This document shows, piece after piece, positions 1 to 10,761 of a DNA stretch of 64,000 nucleotides (its first letter is position 1; each line of letters starts with the position of its first letter). The notes beneath the pieces were generated by a model. The model did not search any database, was not told where the DNA came from, and saw nothing but the letters and a program-made list of their open reading frames with translations. The stretch is taken from contig NC_083512.1 of assembly GCF_032362555.1 (NCBI RefSeq), positions 7,862,001 through 7,926,000 of the forward strand, written 5' to 3'. This stretch comes from Amyelois transitella. Its lineage: Eukaryota > Arthropoda > Insecta > Lepidoptera > Pyralidae. The position numbers and the translations under genes were made by a program.

Positions 1-1372
1 ATATGGCTACGAAATGTATTCTTTGAGTTATTAAAGTTTTAGGTTATATTTGTCTGTCTGTTTTCCATCCATCCAATACATCACGTCGATCAAATTCAAT
101 TAGGGAGAGAAATTGTAGGAAACGAGCAAGTCATTCAAAGCCCACTTTCGTAGCATTTGTTCTACGAATGTTTTATGCTACGAGAGCTACGAAGTTCAGA
201 TGAGACTTTCAACATATTTTAAGTTTATTTTATTATTTATGGCACTTTATAATAAAACCATTCCGCTCCTCTCCGATGGATATCGTAATCGTCGACTAAA
301 GGAATAAGACGATTCATATTATAGGTAGTGTACGATTTCATGCTGGTCTGGTAGCGAAGAAAAAACTTATTTTCTTCCCGCGTAAATTCTTAAAGTCAAG
401 GGCTTCTAAACTTGGGATTTTCATTTAGTTGATGAGCTACGCATTGGATTGATATGTTGTGTTTGGGACAAAGAAATACCTACATCACGGTACAGTGTTT
501 TTTGAATGGCCTTAGTTCCTCCTATGGGCCTATTTAAGTTTCGACTTCCGCAAAATTTACAGATACAAATTTGATATTAAACCATATTTTATCATGCTTA
601 GGTACACATCAATTTGCTTGAATGTTCATTGTGTATTGTAGTGCCATTTCAATTGTATCTCAATTAAGTTTTAAATAGTTAACCGTTCCTACCTATTCCG
701 CAATACAGGTAATCTCTCAATGAAAACATTATTTCAACAATTATAAATTTATTTTCAATTATTTTTATCAACAGAATATCATGAGCGTTCAATTACTTTA
801 CTACTTTTTACCAAAAAGAAAACAAATCTGATATAACGTCAAAACAAAGTATTAAATAATAAAACACACACGTTTCTAAAAAAAAATATACCCTACATTT
901 TCAGTTAACAATAAAAACTCAAAAAGATATAATTTAAATTTTATAACTTTCCTCTATTTTCCAATACTATTATTACAAAAATGAAAATTTCTTATATTAA
1001 CAGCCTTTAATCTTTATGCATAGTTTTATAATAAAAATACATTGTCATTTTAGTATGTTTGTACATTCACTAGAACGCACGCTTACACTGACACAGTCAC
1101 GTATTGCGAAAACCTGCAACAACTTTGGGAAACAAATCTCCGTCCAAACTTCCGTAGTTTCAGAAGGTGGCAGAAGAAATAGTAACTTATATAACTCGCA
1201 ACCCAACTAACTCAAAACGAAAGATAAAAAAGATAAGTGGAGAAAAAATTGCTGCAATACATAACTGACCGGAAGCATGAGAGCTAACGATATTATAAGA
1301 GCGAACTTAGTAGTATTCTTGCATTGTCCTAGAAAGTTTGCCCCTGTTGTTTTAATATATTCTGTATACAAT
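1..1372. other. Intergenic AT-rich DNA downstream of MFSD9
   Basis: No coding region is supported here. Around 141-200 the motif CTACGAA recurs in both orientations, as a small cluster of inverted copies, which looks like a decayed foldback element. At about 340-440 there is a weak copy of the window's common SINE-like family: TGGTCTGGTAGCGAAGAAAA followed by 'cttctaaacttgggatt'. The same 5' sequence is seen at 57846. The rest is unstructured AT-rich sequence that would include the 3' UTR of the minus-strand MFSD9-like gene; I could not place its polyadenylation signal. Confidence 0.5.
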
Positions 1373-4300
1373 TTAATCCACTTTCTGCCTCCTACTTCTG
1401 ATAACAAAACTCATCGCAAATCCTAATAGCGCAGCAAATAATGAAGCATATGCAACATATTCTATTCCAACATACTCCCCTATCAACCCAGCTGTCATCG
1501 GAGCGACCACTCCCGCCAAAGATCTAACACTATTAGAAGCCCCTATTAACGTGCCTCTGTGGTCACCATCACATCTCTTTAATATCATTTCTAGTGTTAC
1601 TAACCTACCCACAGCGTTACCTAAAGCTAAAGGAACCAACCACAGCACATAAAAATACACATTACCTGCCAATATCAAACCCATCAATGACAAACTTAAC
1701 AATGCAAATATATGAAAATTTCTTAAACTGTAATCATGGTCCCTTTTGTAAAAACTATTAATATAACCAATAAAAAAACTCGACACAGAACCTACTGTAC
1801 CTTGGAATGATATAACATAGCCAATATACTTTGGTGATAACTCAAAGGTTGTTTTCAGGTATAACTGGTAATTTGAGTAATATACTCCCATGGCGAAACC
1901 TACTAAAGCTTTAAATAGAAAAACGTCCCAATATATAGACCATTCTACTTTGTATAATTCAACTATGGACTGCTTAACACTACAGTACAAATATTGTACC
2001 AAGTCTTGTTTTGCTTCATTCTCTCTATTTCTACTTGTCCTTTTTATTCTATCTTGAGGTAGAAAATACACTAGACCTGAAACAGAAATAAAACATGAAT
2101 AATTACCATTTAACATGTAAGACAAAAGAAAATGGTTACATTTTGTTTTACTCGATACACTCGTACAAATGTCAGATGTCCATAGACCAAATAAAAATAT
2201 TTTTTACAATTTTTGTAGTAAATTCAAATTCAAAATTTTTATTTATTATTATTGAATACTTCATATCGCTTAATATCTTTTGGTTTCACAACATTGATTG
2301 ACGTCAAAGTAGTACACAACCAATGCGTGTCTATCAATCCTTACTGCCTGCTGAGCCTGCTTTTGCCATTTTAATGTTTCTTAATTAATACCTCCGGGAA
2401 AAAAGCGTGATTTATGTATGTAATTTGTCACCAATATCAAAATTGTAAAAAAATATACATACATACATACATACATAAACTCACGCCTCTTTCCCGGAGG
2501 GGTAGGCAGAGACTACCTCTTTCCACTTGCCACGATCCCTGCATACTTCCTTTGCTTCATCCACATTCATAACTCTCTTCATGCAAGCTCGGCGGTTTCG
2601 GGCACTTTTGACCTGACCCTTCACCAGGACGTCCTTAATTTGATCAAGATATGTTCGTCTAGGTCTTCCCACCCCGACCTTTCCCTCCACACTCTCCTTG
2701 TATATCTGCTTAGTCAACCTGTTTTCATTCATCCTCTCCACATGACCGAACCATCTCAACATACCCTTTTCTATTCCTGTAACTACATCTTCTTTCACAT
2801 CACAACATTCCCTTATCACGCTGTTCCTTATCCGGTCACTCAATTTCACACCCAACATACTCCTTAACGCTCTCATTTCCACTGCATTTATTCTGCTTTC
2901 GTGCTTCTTTTGCCATACCCAACTTTCACTCCCATACATTAATGTCGGGACCAACACGCCCCTGTGCACAGCCAGTCGAGCCTTTTTGGATAGTTTCTGA
3001 CTGCTCATAAAGGCATGCAAAGCTCCATTCACCATGTTCCCCGCGTTCACTCTCCTTTCAATATCACTATCACACTTGCCATCTGATGTAAACTTTGATC
3101 CTAGATATACAAACTCTTTCACTTGCTCAACTTTTTCTCCTCCAATCAAAATATTACATGCTGTCATTTCTTTCTCCATTTCAAAAACCAGTGTTTTAGT
3201 TTTACTTACGTTCACTTTCATTCCTTTCTCTTTTAAAGCTTCATGCATACAGTTTACCATCTCCTGTAACTCCTCCGCTGATGACGCCAGTATAACCTGA
3301 TCGTCGGCATAGAGCAGACATTTGACGAGTAATTCATTCATCCTTAATCCACTTTCAGACTCTTTCAAATCTGTCAAACAACTATCCATAAATAGGTTGA
3401 ACAGCCACGGTGACGCAACACATCCCTGCCTAACACCTTTCTCAATCTTAAACCACTCAGTGTGCGCTCCGTTTATCCTGACACAAGCACTCGAATCCTC
3501 ATAAAAGGATTTCAGTGCTCGTATCAAGAGACTGCTCACCCCATGCATAGAAAGTGCTGACCACAATTCATTCCTCTCAACTCTGTCATAGGCCTTTTCC
3601 AAATCCACGAATGTGCAATAGACTTTTTGACTCTTGGCCAAAAACTTTTCGGCTATGCACCGCAAAGAAAAGACCTGATCAGTACATCCCATTCCCTTTC
3701 GAAATCCCGCTTGAGCATCCCATATTTTGTCATCAGTTTCATTCCTGACTCTATTAATCAATACCTTAGCATACAATTTGCCGACGACGCTAAGCAGGCT
3801 TATACCACGATAATTTTTGCAGTCCAGTTGTGACCCTTTTCCTTTGTAAAGTGGCACAATAACAGCCTTACACCAATCTTTTGGTACTCGGCCGCTTCTC
3901 CAACACAAATTGAAAAGGCAGTACAACTGTCTAGCTACGACGCCTTTTCCTGCTTTAAGCATCTCGACCGACACTCTATCATACCCGGCAGCCTTACCCG
4001 CTTTCATACTCTTAAGTGCTTCCACAATTTCAAACATTTCAATTTCGCCTTCCATCTCATTCTCTTTTTCTTCGCTATAGCAGAACTCTTTCTTATTTTC
4101 TTCCTTTTTTTCAAATAAACTCTCAAAATAGTCCTTCCATATCTTTAGCACACATTCTTCTCCTTTCACAACGCTACCATCCTGGCATCTGATCCTAGTC
4201 AGCTCTCTGGTTATAGTTTTTCCTCGGGCTGACCTTACGGATTTCCAGAATACTTTCAGATTTGACTGAAAGTCTTCTGATAGCCTTTTATCAAAATCCT

Positions 4301-7300
4301 CTTTATACTCTTCTTTCTTTCTAATCACAGCTTTCTTAACCAAATCTTTCATTTTTTTATATTCCTTACGTGCTTCATTCACATCCTCATCTATAACCTC
4401 TTGCATTCTTAAGTTAGCTTTTGCTGCTAACAAATCCAGCCATGCTTTCTTCTTTAATCGCACAAGTTCTTGCACATCTTTACTCATCCACGCATTTTTG
4501 TGATTTTTCCCTTTCCTTCTTCTACTTACACCACACACTTCAACAGCTACTTTCACAATTCTTTCTTTAAATTCCTTCCATCCATCTTCAATATTGCTCC
4601 TCTCATCTAAATCTTCAATTTCATCCTTCAGTCTATTAATATACTTCTTACCTACATCCATATCTTGCAAATTTTCTACTTTCACTCTTTCCAAAGCGCT
4701 GGTTTGCTCCCTTACCCTGTGCCGCCAGCGATTGAAGATACCCCTTATCCGGGATATCACCAGTAAATGGTCCGAGTCAATGCCAGCACCGCGATATGCA
4801 CGGGTATCCAGCACTTTGTTCTTCAATCTTTCATCTACAATCACAAAGTCTATCATACTTTTTAAAATACCTTCCACTCTTGTATAGGTGTGGATCTCTT
4901 TATGTTGAAACATTGAGTTCGACACAAAAAGATCCCACTCTAGACAAATTTCTAATACACTTCTTCCATTATCATTCACCTTTTCGTCACCAAACGCACC
5001 AAGCACCTTTTCATATCCATCACGCTTTACATCCACCCATCCATTAAAATCACCTAACATAATAATCTTCTCATTTGGCTTGGTAACTTTCAATACTTCT
5101 CTTACACTATTCCAGAACTCCTCGTTTTCGCTTTTTGCTGATGTTGTACCCCTCGAACCCACATCCCACGGTGCATAAACACCTAAAACGAAGATCCGAG
5201 TGATTCCAACTTTCAGCCTAATCCATAGAAGACGAGGGCTGACACACTCATACTCATTCACACACTCAGCCATTCGTGCAGAAAGGATTAGACCGACCCC
5301 TTGACAGCCTCGGCTGGTACTGGAAATTCCAGACCAATACGCCGTGTAAGGGCCGTGCTGCGTCGCGTCGCATCCTTTCCGCTTCGTTTCATTCACGCAC
5401 AACACATCCAACCGTCTTTCACCCATCATCTGACATACTTCCTCAACTTTATCCTTCATTCCTCCTCTTACATTCATCGTCGCCGGGAACGAGACGTGAT
5501 GGGGTGCGGACACCATCGCCGCCATTTAGGTGCTCTTTCAAAAAATTTGCATCCATGCGATTCCCACGAGACGCAAGGGAACAATTTTGTCCGCCCCAGC
5601 AGAGCCCCGCATGCCAGGGTAAGGCTAGCCATTACCTGGGGGTCGCCCAACCCCATGGCGGAAGTGGCACGCTCGAGACTAGGCTCGCCCCTAGCCATGC
5701 ATCCATCGGCGCGGCAGACCTTAGATTGGCATTGGTAAAAAAATATTACTAGCAAATATATATTTAAAAATAAAAAAAAAAACATATTATCTAAGGGATT
5801 GGGGTTATAAACTTGTTTCCTCATGTAGCAACCTGTCACTATTTAAATTTCAATTCCATCATAAAACCATACAGCTGAAGGAAAATGACTTTTTTTTTTA
5901 GTCTTTTCAAGAATGTTGGTTGTTTCTACCCTACAAAGGATATAGATGCGACTAAATATTTTACCTGCATTTAATACAAAACAAATGCCAACAACAACAG
6001 CAATGAAAAGAAATCCGTTATCAGGGTCATCTTCCATAACATGACCTCCGATGACTGGACCCAGTGTGATACCAACACCTGATATGGCAGCCATTCTGCC
6101 ATATATAGATGAATGCTTTTGTGTGTTTTTCTCATAGTCGGGCACTAAAGCCCTTGTTAGCATCTGAGTTTGTTTAAACAGACCTGAAATATGCAAAGTT
6201 ACATTGAATTTATTTGTTTTGAATAATAATAATTTTAATATTTTATTAGATCAATTCCTCATTATGTTATTTTTAAGATTCTGAAAATGTTAGCATTAAC
6301 TGATCATCATACTCATCATACATAGTATCAATGTGAATGTTTACGAGTATGTATGTTTGTTAGTCTTTCACACAAAAACTACTGAATGATTCATCATTGT
6401 ATAATTATTGGAGCAAAGCTACTGGAAAAATCTTAATAACTTCACATACCTAACATTGCTCGAATTATTAATAAGACTACCACTGATGATGCCAAGCCTA
6501 AAAAAGTATAAGCAGCACCACTTATTAATAGTGTCATTATTAATATTTTCTTTCGTCCTTTAAGGTCGCTTAGACTTCCCTAGAAAGAAATAAAAAAACA
6601 TATATTTAATACAAAATAATTGCTGATTCTTATTTGAAAAATTACTTTTACTAATAATAAAAGGAATTACATAGCTAGTAATTATAATTTATTATCATTC
6701 TAGTGCCTGTGGTTTCCAGCACTTAAGATTAGAACCGCTCCATATCATTTCCATGGATGTCGTAAAAGGTGACTTAGGGAAAGACTTGAAATTGGAATTA
6801 TTCATGTAGGCATGGGCAAGTAACTGTCACTTTTTAAATCTCAATATTATTATAAAGCTAAACATGACCCTTCAGTCAACTCCAGACTGTTGGTTTTGGT
6901 TGGTTGGACCCGGCAAGGAACATAATAAATATATAAATAAATTTGGATCACGATAAACATGATCAATTAGAATAAAAACCATAATAATAAGTAAATAATG
7001 TATACAGGAAATTATAGAGACTAAGCTAGTCCCAAATTAAGTTCAAGGCATGTGTAATGGAATACAAGGAACATAATAAATATATAAATAAATTTGGATC
7101 ACAATAAACATGATCAATTAGAATAAAAGCCATAATAATAAGTAAATAATGTATACAGAAAATTATAGAGACTGAGCTAGTCCCAAAGTAAGTTCAAGGC
7201 ATGTGTAATGGAATACAAGGAACATAATCAATATATAAATAAATTTGGATCACAATAAGCATGATCAAAACTCAATTAGAATAAAAGCCATAATAATAAG

Positions 7301-8002
7301 TAAATAATGTATACAGGAAATTATATGTAGAGACTGAGCTAGTCCCAAAGTAAGTTCAAGGCATGTGTCATGGAATACTACTAAATAAACATCCATGACC
7401 AAAACCAATTAGAACAAGCTTTTTTCTAATCATACCCTGGTCAGGATGCCTGAAACTTTCAGTGTCAGGCAAACCTGTGCCACAAAAGGTTATATGGAAA
7501 TGCCATCTTCTATTCTAAGATAAATATGTAAAGTACAAAAACACTTAAATATTTCCTTACTATTAGTGGGCCAGAGCCAAGTTGGAACCCAGCATAAATA
7601 GAGCCAAGTAATCCAACATCTATGTGATTTGCCCCCATTTTCCGGGCATGGCTTGCTATTAGAGGTATAATGGCACCCACAGCTAATAAATCCTGAAAAT
7701 AAAATTTTTCCATAATAACACTTTAGCTGAAAGGATGTCCCCAACAAACAGCACTTGTGTACAACAGTTTTATGTATGTGAATAATACTAACTAGTTTTA
7801 TTACTACATGTTAAAAAAGTGAAAGCGTGTTTGTTTGTCCTTCTTTCTCGTCAACACCAATAAATGGAGTGTGGAAAGTACATTGCTCTATTATCGCAAG
7901 CTGAGCCAGGGGTGAAAGCTATTATTTAAATAAATGAAAGAAATAAATACAATGCCTTACCAAGAATGCGACAGCTTGAAGTAAACAAATTGCTAAACTC
8001 AT
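1373..8002 (-). CDS. MFSD9: MFSD9-like major facilitator superfamily transporter, five coding exons
   Basis: Multi-pass membrane transporter of the major facilitator superfamily; substrate unknown. Exons in gene order: 7961-8002 (start codon at 8002), 7561-7692, 6450-6579, 5965-6183 and 1373-2076. They join in phase to give 408 aa. The start reads MSLAICLLQAVAFLDLLAVG (first membrane helix). Exon 3 opens with the MFS motif-A signature GSLSDLKGRKK. Exon 4 has LFKQTQMLTRAL and GVGITLGPVIGG. The last exon has YYSN, PKYIGYVISFQG and RGTLIGASNSVRSL, which align with human MFSD9 from memory. Length is close to the vertebrate protein (about 470 aa) but a little shorter at the N-terminus; a 5' UTR exon probably precedes the start, since CAG sits just before it. 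Intron 4 is enlarged by a full-length LINE in the same orientation, and intron 3 contains a 151-bp tandem repeat. Family assignment is strong; orthology to MFSD9 is good but not tested. Confidence 0.85.
2388..2424 (+). mobile_element. Short 3' tail remnant of the RTE-like LINE
   Basis: The stretch 'cctccgggaaaaaagcgtga' followed by TTTATGTATGTA matches the 3' end of the LINE at 2457-5734 but lies on the opposite strand. It stops about 20-30 bp short of that element. It is an older, severely 5'-truncated insertion of the same family. Confidence 0.6.
2457..5734 (-). mobile_element. Full-length RTE/BovB-like non-LTR retrotransposon
   Basis: The element is on minus. Its 5' end is near 5734, a roughly 210-bp GC-rich 5' UTR runs to 5526, one long ORF spans 5525-2481, and the 3' end is a run of (TATG)n at 2457-2480. 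The 12-bp sequence GTAAAAAAATAT occurs exactly at 2445-2456 and at 5735-5746, a convincing target-site duplication although A-rich. There is no LTR and no poly(A) tail; a microsatellite-like tail is typical of the RTE clade. The ORF has no internal stop, so this insertion looks recent and possibly retrotransposition-competent. It sits in the last intron of the MFSD9-like gene, in the same transcriptional sense. Other fragments of the family lie at 2388, 8841, 14893, 18796 and 44072. Confidence 0.9.
2481..5525 (-). CDS. LINE endonuclease-reverse transcriptase polyprotein, 1014 aa
   Basis: The protein would nick target DNA and reverse-transcribe the element RNA in place. An apurinic endonuclease-like domain covers residues about 17-262: NVRGG near 18, the metal-binding Glu in VNETK at 46, LGDFNGW at 157-163, and SDHLLV with the catalytic His at 253. 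A charged linker follows. The reverse transcriptase spans about 480-780: KNYRGISLLS, QAGFRKGMGC, FVDLEKAYD, GVRQGCVASP and the active site LLYADDQVIL near 737-740. The C-terminal region carries the conserved [10 protein letters not shown] block near 930 and a GRPRRTYLDQ block. All key residues I can identify are present. The Met at 5525 is the first in frame, but translation could start at another nearby codon because the 5' UTR stays open in places. The arrangement (endonuclease, RT, no separate ORF1) fits RTE/BovB; a related clade such as Proto2 is possible. Confidence 0.9.
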   Translation of the reverse strand: MAAMVSAPHHVSFPATMNVRGGMKDKVEEVCQMMGERRLDVLCVNETKRKGCDATQHGPYTAYWSGISSTSRGCQGVGLILSARMAECVNEYECVSPRLLWIRLKVGITRIFVLGVYAPWDVGSRGTTSAKSENEEFWNSVREVLKVTKPNEKIIMLGDFNGWVDVKRDGYEKVLGAFGDEKVNDNGRSVLEICLEWDLFVSNSMFQHKEIHTYTRVEGILKSMIDFVIVDERLKNKVLDTRAYRGAGIDSDHLLVISRIRGIFNRWRHRVREQTSALERVKVENLQDMDVGKKYINRLKDEIEDLDERSNIEDGWKEFKERIVKVAVEVCGVSRRRKGKNHKNAWMSKDVQELVRLKKKAWLDLLAAKANLRMQEVIDEDVNEARKEYKKMKDLVKKAVIRKKEEYKEDFDKRLSEDFQSNLKVFWKSVRSARGKTITRELTRIRCQDGSVVKGEECVLKIWKDYFESLFEKKEENKKEFCYSEEKENEMEGEIEMFEIVEALKSMKAGKAAGYDRVSVEMLKAGKGVVARQLYCLFNLCWRSGRVPKDWCKAVIVPLYKGKGSQLDCKNYRGISLLSVVGKLYAKVLINRVRNETDDKIWDAQAGFRKGMGCTDQVFSLRCIAEKFLAKSQKVYCTFVDLEKAYDRVERNELWSALSMHGVSSLLIRALKSFYEDSSACVRINGAHTEWFKIEKGVRQGCVASPWLFNLFMDSCLTDLKESESGLRMNELLVKCLLYADDQVILASSAEELQEMVNCMHEALKEKGMKVNVSKTKTLVFEMEKEMTACNILIGGEKVEQVKEFVYLGSKFTSDGKCDSDIERRVNAGNMVNGALHAFMSSQKLSKKARLAVHRGVLVPTLMYGSESWVWQKKHESRINAVEMRALRSMLGVKLSDRIRNSVIRECCDVKEDVVTGIEKGMLRWFGHVERMNENRLTKQIYKESVEGKVGVGRPRRTYLDQIKDVLVKGQVKSARNRRACMKRVMNVDEAKEVCRDRGKWKEVVSAYPSGKEA
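6700..6910 (+). mobile_element. Decayed copy of the common SINE-like family
   Basis: The order of blocks matches the family consensus: 'gtggtttccagcac', 'ccatggatgtcgtaaaagg', 'gtaactgtcac', 'tctcaat', 'gctaaacatg', 'ttcagtc' and 'agactgttgg'. The (TATG)n tail is missing. It lies in intron 3 of the MFSD9-like gene. Confidence 0.6.
6915..7378. repeat. Minisatellite, three copies of a 151-bp unit
   Basis: Three near-identical copies start at 6915, 7066 and 7217, each opening with 'aaggaacataat'. The period is 151 bp; the third copy carries small insertions. Only scattered substitutions separate the copies, so the duplication is recent. It is AT-rich, has no coding potential, and lies in intron 3 of the MFSD9-like gene. 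Confidence 0.85.
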
Positions 8003-9313
8003 CCTGAATAAAAATGTTAGATGCAATTTTAAAGTAACCTAAATGGTTTTGGTTTCAACTTTACTTTTGTTTCTGCTGCATGTTAAAAACTTTAAAATTT
8101 AACTTGTTACGGTTTTTTTGTTATTTCGGTAATTATTTTTATGGGTACCAGTTATTGTAAAAGTCTGATTTTTTTGTCTGTCTGTTTTGTTTTGATAAGG
8201 TTTTGCTCAAAGATATTAATTTATGAGTTTTGATCTTGTTTTGATTTGTTGTACGTTGTATGTACACACAAGTTGAGTGTCAAATACAAAAATCACGATC
8301 AGACAGTGGGAGTAGGTAATTTTTTTCTTCTATGTAGCTTAACCCATTAAATGCAATTAAACAGATACAAAAAAAATGATAGAAATATTAAGCAGTGCGG
8401 CGGACGTGCTAAAATTAAGACTCACGAGTCTCAATGCAACCTAAGTGTAACTTAATATACGGATTAGTAATACGATTCATATTACTAATCCGTGTATAAT
8501 TTGGTGTCTAAAATAAAGTTAATTCTAAATATAAATAATAGCTACTATCTATAAACATTTGGAAGAAGGAAAACACTGATCAAGAAATTCTAACATCACG
8601 TTAACTACAGGTGACTTTTAATTCAACTGCATAAATTTAAATGTTAAGTGTACTCATCTAAAGGATATTTAAAAACGTTAAAAGAAAAATATCGGTTTAT
8701 ATTTCAGAAAATACGAAAGGAAATAAAAGTCTCAAAATCAACGATCCTTAATACGTAATAATCACCCCGGCCGGCGGAAAAGCACACAATTCATTCAGCT
8801 GAGCGATCTTGACAACTCTGTACTTTACTTGATCTTGATTGAATTAAAGCAGGTTGACTGAGCAGATATACAAGGAGAGTGTGGAAGGAAAGGTCGGAGT
8901 GGAAAGACCTAGACGAACGTATCTTCATCAAAAACACGAGGATGTGCGACATGACATGAAATAAAGAGAATCGGCTCGGCGATGCTCTGAGAAGCGGCGT
9001 CTTGCGCGTGCAGACATCATTTAACGACACGCCACATCTTGAAATTGACAGAGACAAGTGACAATACAAAGTGACAACAAAACTAACATTTGACATTGAC
9101 ATAAATTTTTAATTTTGACTTTTTTATTTCATTCATATTTACCTATTTCTGAATTTTCTACTCTAGACTTATTCTGCGTTTTTCTTCTCCTACTCACAGT
9201 GAGTAGGAGAAGTTCCTGAGCTTAGTTTGGACTATTTTACATTATTATCGTCTAAAGAATCCATGTATTCACAACTAAGTGCGTAGTCATCCAATTACAT
9301 ATTATAACCCAGT
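8003..9313. other. Divergent intergenic region between MFSD9-like gene and LYRM7
   Basis: Head-to-head spacer that must contain both promoters. At 8461-8493 there is a small foldback ('ggattagtaatacgattcat' followed by 'attactaatcc'). A LINE fragment lies at 8841-8931. At 9165-9215 'cttctcctactcac' is followed by 'gtgagtaggagaag', an inverted repeat. No TATA box or initiator could be assigned with confidence. Confidence 0.5.
8841..8931 (+). mobile_element. Internal fragment of the RTE-like LINE
   Basis: The sequence matches the region coding for the C-terminal [20 protein letters not shown] block of the intact LINE on minus, here on plus and truncated at both ends. There are a few substitutions and frame breaks. 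Confidence 0.8.
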
Positions 9314-10393
9314 ATGAGCAGTCTTCGAAGTTCAGTGAGTACAAACTAGCCAAATTCGCAGTAGGTATTACAGTAATCTTTACAACAAAAACTTCATTAT
9401 TATAAAACAGTATATATGATTTCAGGTTCTTAACACCTTTAAAAAGTTGCATCGTACAAGAATGAAAATATTTTCAGGAGATGAGAGAGCTTTGACTGCA
9501 GCTAGATTAAAGATAAATGAAGAATTCAACAAAAATAAACATGTTAAAGAAGAGGATGCTATAAAAGCAGTACGTCTATCGTTTTAATTTTATCTTTTTC
9601 GAAAGAATTGTCACTTTTCCACTCTCATTGTAAATTCCTAGCTTTGCATTCATTTAATCAAGCTGAAACAATATGGAGAAAATCGCCAGTAGCACACATG
9701 CTTTTTGCTTTTGTTGTGCTCCTTATGAAGACAAGAACACACCAAGAATTTGTTACAGACTGCTTAGAATTTATGTAAATAATAAAAAAATTGATAATTT
9801 TTGTATTAAAATAAAGGAACCTGTAAATGTTAATGAACAAGGATTCATGAACATTTCTGAATCAACCTTCAGGAAAGTGGTGTTTGTATGTGTATAGTAA
9901 TTGTACATTATATTTTCAGATGATTAAACTTGCTGAAGATGTTGAAAGAGAACTGAGAACTCAAGTTATACAGGCTCGAGAAATAAAACCAGGTGTATTC
10001 GGTATGCATTTTGTCTGTCGCTAATAAACTTTCGGTATATACATTCATATAATTTGGAATTAATTAAGTTACATGCAAATGCCATGCCAATTTGCGAATA
10101 ATTTTAATTTAAAATAAAAATGTTCTTAAAGTTAGTTATGAATGTTTGTAGGTAACAACAGTCTACATTTTTTTGTAGATGAATTTAAAGGTTACAGCTA
10201 AAAGCAAATATACTTTTTCTTTGATTTAAAATTGATAATGATTGAACTAAATATTTATTTTTAAATTTCAGAGGCAAAAGTAAATGAAGATACTGTTATG
10301 TTGGATAATGTACCATTTGATGAACATGCTGTAATTGAGAATTCTCCCAAAAGTAGAAGATCATGTTGTCAAAGTGAATCAAAATCTAAATAA
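9314..10393 (+). CDS. LYRM7: LYRM7, mitochondrial complex III assembly factor, four exons
   Basis: LYR-family chaperone (MZM1 in yeast) that holds the Rieske iron-sulphur protein in the mitochondrial matrix before its insertion into complex III. Exons: 9314-9334, 9426-9569, 9920-10001 and 10272-10393. They join in phase to 122 aa. The N-terminus is [19 protein letters not shown]; the next block, [18 protein letters not shown], is nearly identical to the conserved core of human LYRM7 (ARALEAARIKINEEF), followed by [17 protein letters not shown]. The tiny first exon was chosen because it ends in a perfect GTGAGT donor, is in phase, and supplies the expected short N-terminus. The canonical L-Y-R triplet is not literally present near the start (LRSSVL instead), as in other MZM1-type members. 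The C-terminal tail is Ser/Lys rich with two adjacent cysteines. Convergent with NDUFB2. Confidence 0.9.
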
Positions 10394-10692
10394 AATGGAT
10401 TGCAGAGCCTATGATGCTTTAAAACACTGGACAGAATTTATATTATACATAAACACATTTCATCATAGGTATTCAAAGATGTGTAGCTCATGTAGTACTT
10501 AAGAAAAGTTTTAGTTAATAATAATATCCTAGTCTTTTGCTTGTATTTTCAATATGTAGTTATTCTAATATAATATATTTCAAATCTAAATTTTTTGTTG
10601 TGTATAAAATCAGCTCCCTGAATAAGCATGGCCAGCATATTATGCTTTCTCTGAGAGAGTAAAAAATGAAATTAAGTAATTAAATCATAAAA

Positions 10693-10698
10693 TTTATT
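10693..10698 (-). terminator. Polyadenylation signal of NDUFB2
   Basis: TTTATT on plus reads AATAAA on minus, 64 bp beyond the NDUFB2 stop codon. It is in the right place for the cleavage signal; not confirmed by transcripts. Confidence 0.5.
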
Positions 10699-10761
10699 TA
10701 TTTTACATATTAACAACTTCAGACTAAAATAAATTAGTGTTCATTACAATCAATTCACAAA

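Noticed and set aside
2457-2480. Independent (TATG)n microsatellite
   Set aside because: It is the 3' tail of the LINE, not a free-standing repeat.
5276-5752. Plus-strand frames of 145-158 codons
   Set aside because: They are antisense to the 5' end of the LINE ORF and its GC-rich 5' UTR; no domain is visible.
6915-7378. CRISPR-like array
   Set aside because: The units are contiguous 151-bp tandem copies with no spacers, in a eukaryotic intron.
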